From JACQFV01 sp964593585 (GTDB lineage: Bacteria; Zixibacteria; MSB-5A5; WJJR01), in contig CAZQIZ010000035.1 of assembly GCA_964593585.1 (NCBI GenBank), positions 1 through 24,808 on the forward strand: a DNA stretch of 24,808 nt, in the 5' to 3' direction. Of this stretch, positions 21,588 through 24,808 are shown piece by piece (position 1 is the first letter of the stretch; the number at the start of each line of letters is the position of its first letter). Made by a program: the position numbers and the translations under genes. The notes under the pieces are model-generated. The model saw only the letters and a list, made by a program, of their open reading frames with translations. It was not told the origin of the DNA and searched no databases.

Positions 21588-22478
21588 ATGCCCGAACTGC
21601 CCGACATCACGATCTACATCGAGGCCCTGACGGCGCGACTGGTAGGACAGACGGTCGAGACAATCGACATCCGCAATCCGTTTGTGCTGCGCTCAGTCAC
21701 ACCGCCGATTGCCGCGGCACAGGCGCAGACGGTGCGCGCGGTGAAGCGTCTCGGCAAACGGATCATCATCGTGTTGACCGGCGAGCTCTACCTCATCATT
21801 CACTTGATGATCGCCGGACGTCTGCGTTGGGGCGCTCCGGGCAGCAAGCCGCCGGGAGGCAAATTGACGTTGGCAGCACTGTATTTCGCCAACGGCGCTC
21901 TCTTTCTCACCGAGGCGGGCACCAAACGGCGGGCTTCGATACATCTGGTGATGGGCGACGGCGCCCTCCGCTCGTTCGACCGCGGCGGGTTGGAGGTCCT
22001 GAATGCCTCGCTCGAGGAGTTTGTCCGCCGGTTGCGTTCCGAGAATCACACGGTCAAGGGGGCGCTGACCGATCCGCGTCTGTTCAGCGGCATCGGCAAC
22101 GCCTACTCGGATGAGATTCTCCACCGCGGCGGCCTCTCCCCCATGGCGCTGACCCACAGATTGAGCGATGAGGAGTGCGCGCGGCTCTACAATGCCGCGC
22201 GGGCGGTCTTGACCGAATGGATCGCGCGGCTGCGGAGGCAGACCGCCGGTGAGTTTCCGGAGAGTGTGACGGCCTTCCACCCGGAGATGTCGGTGCATGG
22301 CCGTTTTGGCCTCCCGTGTCCCGTGTGCGGATCGCCGGTGCAACGGATTCGCTATGCCGACAACGAGACCAACTACTGCGCCCGCTGCCAGACCGGGGGC
22401 AAGTTGCTGGCGGACCGGGCGCTCTCGCGGTTGTTGAAATCCGACTGGCCAAGGTCCATTGACGAGCTGGATCAATAG
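21588..22478 (+). CDS. Fpg/Nei-family DNA glycosylase, divergent subgroup
   Basis: Base-excision repair enzyme, 296 residues. It begins MPELPD, so after Met removal Pro1 and Glu2 supply the catalytic pair. Lys57 in RLGKR matches the conserved Fpg lysine. The helix-two-turn-helix is GIGNAYSDEIL (168-178), and the C-terminal zinc finger uses Cys244, Cys247, Cys264 and Cys267. Departures from Fpg: HLGMSG is HLMIAG, so the intercalating Met is Ile; the RRFG loop is missing, with LTEAGTKRRAS and DRGGLEVL instead; and the zinc-finger Arg (GRxT before CPxCQ) is replaced by NETNYC. Substrates may therefore differ from 8-oxoguanine. The C-terminal tail (RALSRLLKSDWP) suits this subgroup. Confidence 0.87.
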   Translation: MPELPDITIYIEALTARLVGQTVETIDIRNPFVLRSVTPPIAAAQAQTVRAVKRLGKRIIIVLTGELYLIIHLMIAGRLRWGAPGSKPPGGKLTLAALYFANGALFLTEAGTKRRASIHLVMGDGALRSFDRGGLEVLNASLEEFVRRLRSENHTVKGALTDPRLFSGIGNAYSDEILHRGGLSPMALTHRLSDEECARLYNAARAVLTEWIARLRRQTAGEFPESVTAFHPEMSVHGRFGLPCPVCGSPVQRIRYADNETNYCARCQTGGKLLADRALSRLLKSDWPRSIDELDQ

Positions 22479-22555
22479 CCGGGCCGATCTGCCCCGTTGC
22501 CTCAGAACAACAAAAGCATAGGTGTCGCGCATCAGCGGCAGTAGTTTGCCGCGGT

Positions 22556-24052
22556 ATGAACCGCGCCACGGGCCAAGGCCTGCTTGGGCGCCGTGTCGGT
22601 CTGATCCTCGGACCGGCCGGATTCATCATCCTCGCCTTTTTCATCGACCTTGTTCCCGACAGTCCACTTGTCAGTCGCACCGCCGGGGTAACTTGGCTTA
22701 TGGCGGTCTGGTGGATGACCGAGCCGGTGCATTTAGCGGTGACCGCGTTGATCCCGCTGGTCCTCTTCCCGCTTCTCGGCATCGCGGAGGGGCGCGCGGT
22801 GGCCGGGCAGTACACCAACGACATCATCTTCCTGTTCGTCGGCGGATTCATGATGGCGCTGGCGATGGAGAAGTGGGGGCTGCTGCGCCGGGTGGCGTTG
22901 TGGATTGTGGGACTGGTCGGCGTGGGGCCGCGCCGAATCCTGCTGGCCTTCATGCTCGCCTCCGGGATCACCTCTATGTGGATCTCCAACACCGCCACCG
23001 CTATGATCATGGTCCCGATCGCGATGGCGGTGATCGCGCGGGCCCGTCAGGACTGGCCGGGTGAGGAGGGCTCGCGTTTTGCCACCGCGCTTTTGATCGG
23101 CATTGCCTATTCCGCCACCATCGGCGGGCTGGCGACGCTGATCGGCACCCCGCCCAACCTGGCCTTCAAACGGTTGTATTCGCTGCAATTCCCCAATGCG
23201 CCTGAGATCAGCTTCTTCCAGTGGATGCTGTTCGGCGTGCCGATGGCCACGGTGTTGATGGCCGCCTGTTGGACCCTTCTGGTCGCGATTTTTCTGCGCC
23301 GCCTGCCCAAAGTCGGCGATGCCGCCGCGGTCTTCCGCGAGGAGTATCGTCAACTGGGTAGGATGGGGTACGCCGAGCGTACGGTCGGGATCCTCTTCGT
23401 CGTGTTGGCGCTGCTGTGGATTTTCCGGCAGGACATCGTGCTGGGGGCCTTTACCATACCCGGCTGGAACAACCTTTTCCCATCACCCAAGATGATCGAC
23501 GATGGCACCGTGGCGATGATTATAGCGCTGCTTTTGTTCCTGATCCCGTCGCGGGGCGAACCGGGGGAGCGTCTGCTGGACTGGCGCACGGCGGTGCGTC
23601 TGCAGTGGGGCGTGGTTCTGCTCTTCGGCGGCGGGTTCGCGCTGGCGCAGGGGATGGAAGATTCGGGTCTGTCGGCGTGGCTGGCCGGTCAGTTGCGCGC
23701 GCTGGAGGGAGTGCCACCGTTGGTCCTGGTGTTGAGCATCTGCGTGCTGGTGACCTTCCTGACCGAGCTGGTTTCAAACACCGCCTGCGTGCAGATGGTC
23801 CTGCCGCTTCTCGGGACGCTGTCGCTGGCGATCGGCGTGCATCCGTTGCTTCTCATGGTGCCTGCGACAATGGCCGCGTCCTGCGGCTTCATGCTGCCGG
23901 TGGGCACGCCCCCGAACGCAATTGTCTTCGGCACCGGCGAAGTGCGGGTGCGCGACATGATTCGTGCCGGGCTGGTGATGGACCTGCTGTCGGTGATGAT
24001 CACCGCCCTGCTGGTGTTCGCGCTCGGGGGCGCGGTGTTCGGGATCCGCTGA
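22556..24052 (+). CDS. SLC13/DASS-family anion (dicarboxylate) transporter
   Basis: 498-residue inner-membrane symporter, probably importing di- or tricarboxylates, sulfate or a similar anion with sodium. Both inverted-repeat halves carry the family's SNT motif: SNTATAMIMVPIAMAV (144 onward) and ELVSNTACVQMVLPLL. Each is followed by a GTPPN loop (GTPPNLAF and GTPPNAIVFG). About 11 to 12 hydrophobic helices are visible. The Ser-Asn-Thr motifs bind sodium and the carboxylate in VcINDY-type carriers. The ATG at 22556 has only a weak GCGGT before it. It is 77 bases after the Fpg-like gene and converges on the DUF1428 gene with two bases between stops. Confidence 0.92.
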   Translation: MNRATGQGLLGRRVGLILGPAGFIILAFFIDLVPDSPLVSRTAGVTWLMAVWWMTEPVHLAVTALIPLVLFPLLGIAEGRAVAGQYTNDIIFLFVGGFMMALAMEKWGLLRRVALWIVGLVGVGPRRILLAFMLASGITSMWISNTATAMIMVPIAMAVIARARQDWPGEEGSRFATALLIGIAYSATIGGLATLIGTPPNLAFKRLYSLQFPNAPEISFFQWMLFGVPMATVLMAACWTLLVAIFLRRLPKVGDAAAVFREEYRQLGRMGYAERTVGILFVVLALLWIFRQDIVLGAFTIPGWNNLFPSPKMIDDGTVAMIIALLLFLIPSRGEPGERLLDWRTAVRLQWGVVLLFGGGFALAQGMEDSGLSAWLAGQLRALEGVPPLVLVLSICVLVTFLTELVSNTACVQMVLPLLGTLSLAIGVHPLLLMVPATMAASCGFMLPVGTPPNAIVFGTGEVRVRDMIRAGLVMDLLSVMITALLVFALGGAVFGIR

Positions 24053-24054
24053 AC

Positions 24055-24420
24055 CTATCCCGCCACTTTCACCGTAAAGCCGCCGTAGGCCATCCGCTTG
24101 TAATCGAACGGCGGTTTCCCCGCCTTCATCATCCGGGCGATGCGAGGATCCTTCATGACCCGCGCGTTGACCGCATCGCGGTGCGCGCGCGATTTGTAGG
24201 TGATCCAGGAGAAGACCACCGTCTCTCCGGGCTTACAGCGCGCCGCCTTCAGGAAATTGTAGACCATGCCCTTCGGGTAAAGGTCATCGGCGACACACTC
24301 GCGGTACTCCAGCGCGCCGAGATCCATCCAGACCTTGCTGGCCTTGCGCGCCAGTTGCAGGTAGGCCTTCAGGTTCCGTTTGGCGACCGGGATCACGAAC
24401 CCATCGACATAGCGAGCCAT
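24055..24420 (-). CDS. DUF1428 family protein (YbaA-like)
   Basis: 121-residue protein. MARYVDGFVIPVAKRNLKAY, the central GALEYRECVADDL, then GETVVFSWITYKSRAHRDAVNARVMKDPR and the ending RMAYGGFTV are the standard segments of DUF1428, a ferredoxin-like alpha-beta fold related to the dimeric alpha-beta barrel proteins. The role of the family is unknown. GGGAG lies about nine bases before ATG 24420. Its stop is two bases from the convergent transporter's stop, with no room for a terminator, so transcripts probably overlap. The truncated DoxX gene lies 27 bases upstream in the same direction. Confidence 0.88.
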   Translation of the reverse strand: MARYVDGFVIPVAKRNLKAYLQLARKASKVWMDLGALEYRECVADDLYPKGMVYNFLKAARCKPGETVVFSWITYKSRAHRDAVNARVMKDPRIARMMKAGKPPFDYKRMAYGGFTVKVAG

Positions 24421-24447
24421 ACCATCTCTCCCTTCGCGGCTGTTCGA

Positions 24448-24759
24448 TCATGGACTAGCGGACTTCCTGCGGATCAACGCGTCGACACTCCATGGGCCGG
24501 CGCCGACCGCGGCAAGATACAGAAAGAGAAAACAATAGAGCACCGCCGGCGCGCCGCCGTTGACCACCGTCCAGAAACTCCGCGGCGCATGAAACTGGAA
24601 ATAGGCGACCGCCATCATGCCGGAGAGGATGAACGCAACCGGACGGGTGCACAGGCCGATCAACAGCAGACCTCCGCCGAAGGCCTCCAGAACGCCCCCA
24701 AACCAGACCTGGCTGGGGAAGACCGCGACGCTGTCGTCGGGAGGCATGCCGATGGGGGC
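24448..24759 (-). pseudogene. DoxX-family membrane protein, N-terminus missing
   Basis: The readable part runs from ATG 24747 and has 99 residues with three hydrophobic helices: VWFGGVLEAFGGGLLLIGL, PVAFILSGMMAVAYFQF and APAVLYCFLFLYLAAVGAG, ending GPWSVDALI as DoxX proteins do. Full DoxX proteins have another helix and about 30 to 40 more residues before this part. Here the frame meets a TGA at 24765-24763, and the DNA beyond about 24759 is AT-richer and of different character. The gene therefore seems to have been cut by an insertion. A functional short form starting at 24747 cannot be excluded, but no Shine-Dalgarno was seen. Confidence 0.65.
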
Positions 24760-24808
24760 CTGTCAGGAATTTTGTGTGTCGGTCATTTCTGTTCATAATC
24801 ACGCACCT
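24756..24808. mobile_element. Possible insertion-sequence end interrupting doxX
   Basis: From about 24756 the plus strand reads GGCCTGTCAGGAATTTTGTG and stays AT-richer than its surroundings to the window edge. The pattern CTGTCA-nn-AATTTTGTGT resembles terminal inverted repeats I recall from IS256/mutator-type elements. No transposase sequence is visible in the remaining bases, so the family and orientation remain unproven. Confidence 0.4.

Noticed and set aside
23416..24798. A 460-residue plus-strand open frame running past the SLC13 gene.
   Set aside because: It overlaps SLC13 in another frame and is antisense to DUF1428 and DoxX; its composition is that of a shadow frame.
1..24808. CRISPR arrays, rRNA genes, prophage or toxin-antitoxin pairs.
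   Set aside because: No regularly spaced direct repeats, rRNA-like sequence, phage structural genes or paired small toxin/antitoxin frames were seen in any part of the window.

Overview
The window is GC-rich, gene-dense chromosomal DNA from a Gram-negative bacterium. An outer membrane is implied by an LpoB-type lipoprotein, two other lipobox proteins and a membrane-anchored HtrA protease. The mix of families (QDPR-like SDR, papain-fold peptidase ending in IKDSG, UmuC-like polymerase with SIDEM, several dispersed palindromes) fits an uncultured lineage such as the FCB superphylum or a Zixibacteria-like group. That placement is inference; no rRNA or other phylogenetic marker is present. No prophage, CRISPR array or secondary-metabolite cluster is visible.

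Layout. 105-2371 (+): two translationally coupled glycosyltransferases (GT2 with membrane tail, then GT4), followed by tRNA-Asn(GUU). 2509-9314 (-): seven co-directional genes. Transcribed first is HtrA protease, then a lipoprotein, a STAS-domain protein and a GGDEF diguanylate cyclase; then, from a second likely promoter, a DUF362 protein, a CoA-binding protein and threonine synthase. 9481-10272 (-): a secreted protein with two beta-rich units, divergent from a DCC/DUF393 protein at 10357-10746 (+). 10753-11256 (-): DinB-fold protein. 11306-14728 (-): LpoB-like lipoprotein, a TPR-like (COG3014-type) lipoprotein and an MFS transporter, tightly packed. 14904-16133 (+): Y-family DNA polymerase. 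16134-16369: a 236-base gap filled with four different palindromic repeat modules.

16370-18257 (-): a small unknown protein, a cupin and a rhodanese/metallo-beta-lactamase fusion resembling persulfide dioxygenases. 18477-19760 (+): exported papain-fold peptidase, convergent with a membrane methyltransferase (19812-20540, -) that looks like methanethiol S-methyltransferase MddA. 20709-21425 (-): QDPR-like SDR whose catalytic Ser position is Ala. 21588-22478 (+): divergent Fpg/Nei glycosylase. 22556-24052 (+): SLC13/DASS anion transporter, convergent with a DUF1428 protein (24055-24420, -). 24448-24759 (-): a DoxX gene that has lost its N-terminus at what looks like the end of an insertion sequence at the window edge.

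Themes: envelope maintenance and signalling (HtrA, STAS, GGDEF, LpoB, TPR lipoprotein), DNA repair (Y-polymerase, Fpg-like), and sulfur handling (rhodanese-MBL, MddA-like). I see no clear undescribed multi-gene system. The best leads are the HtrA-lipoprotein-STAS-GGDEF operon, the sulfur neighbourhood and the repeat mosaic. No gene-free stretch exceeds 300 bases.
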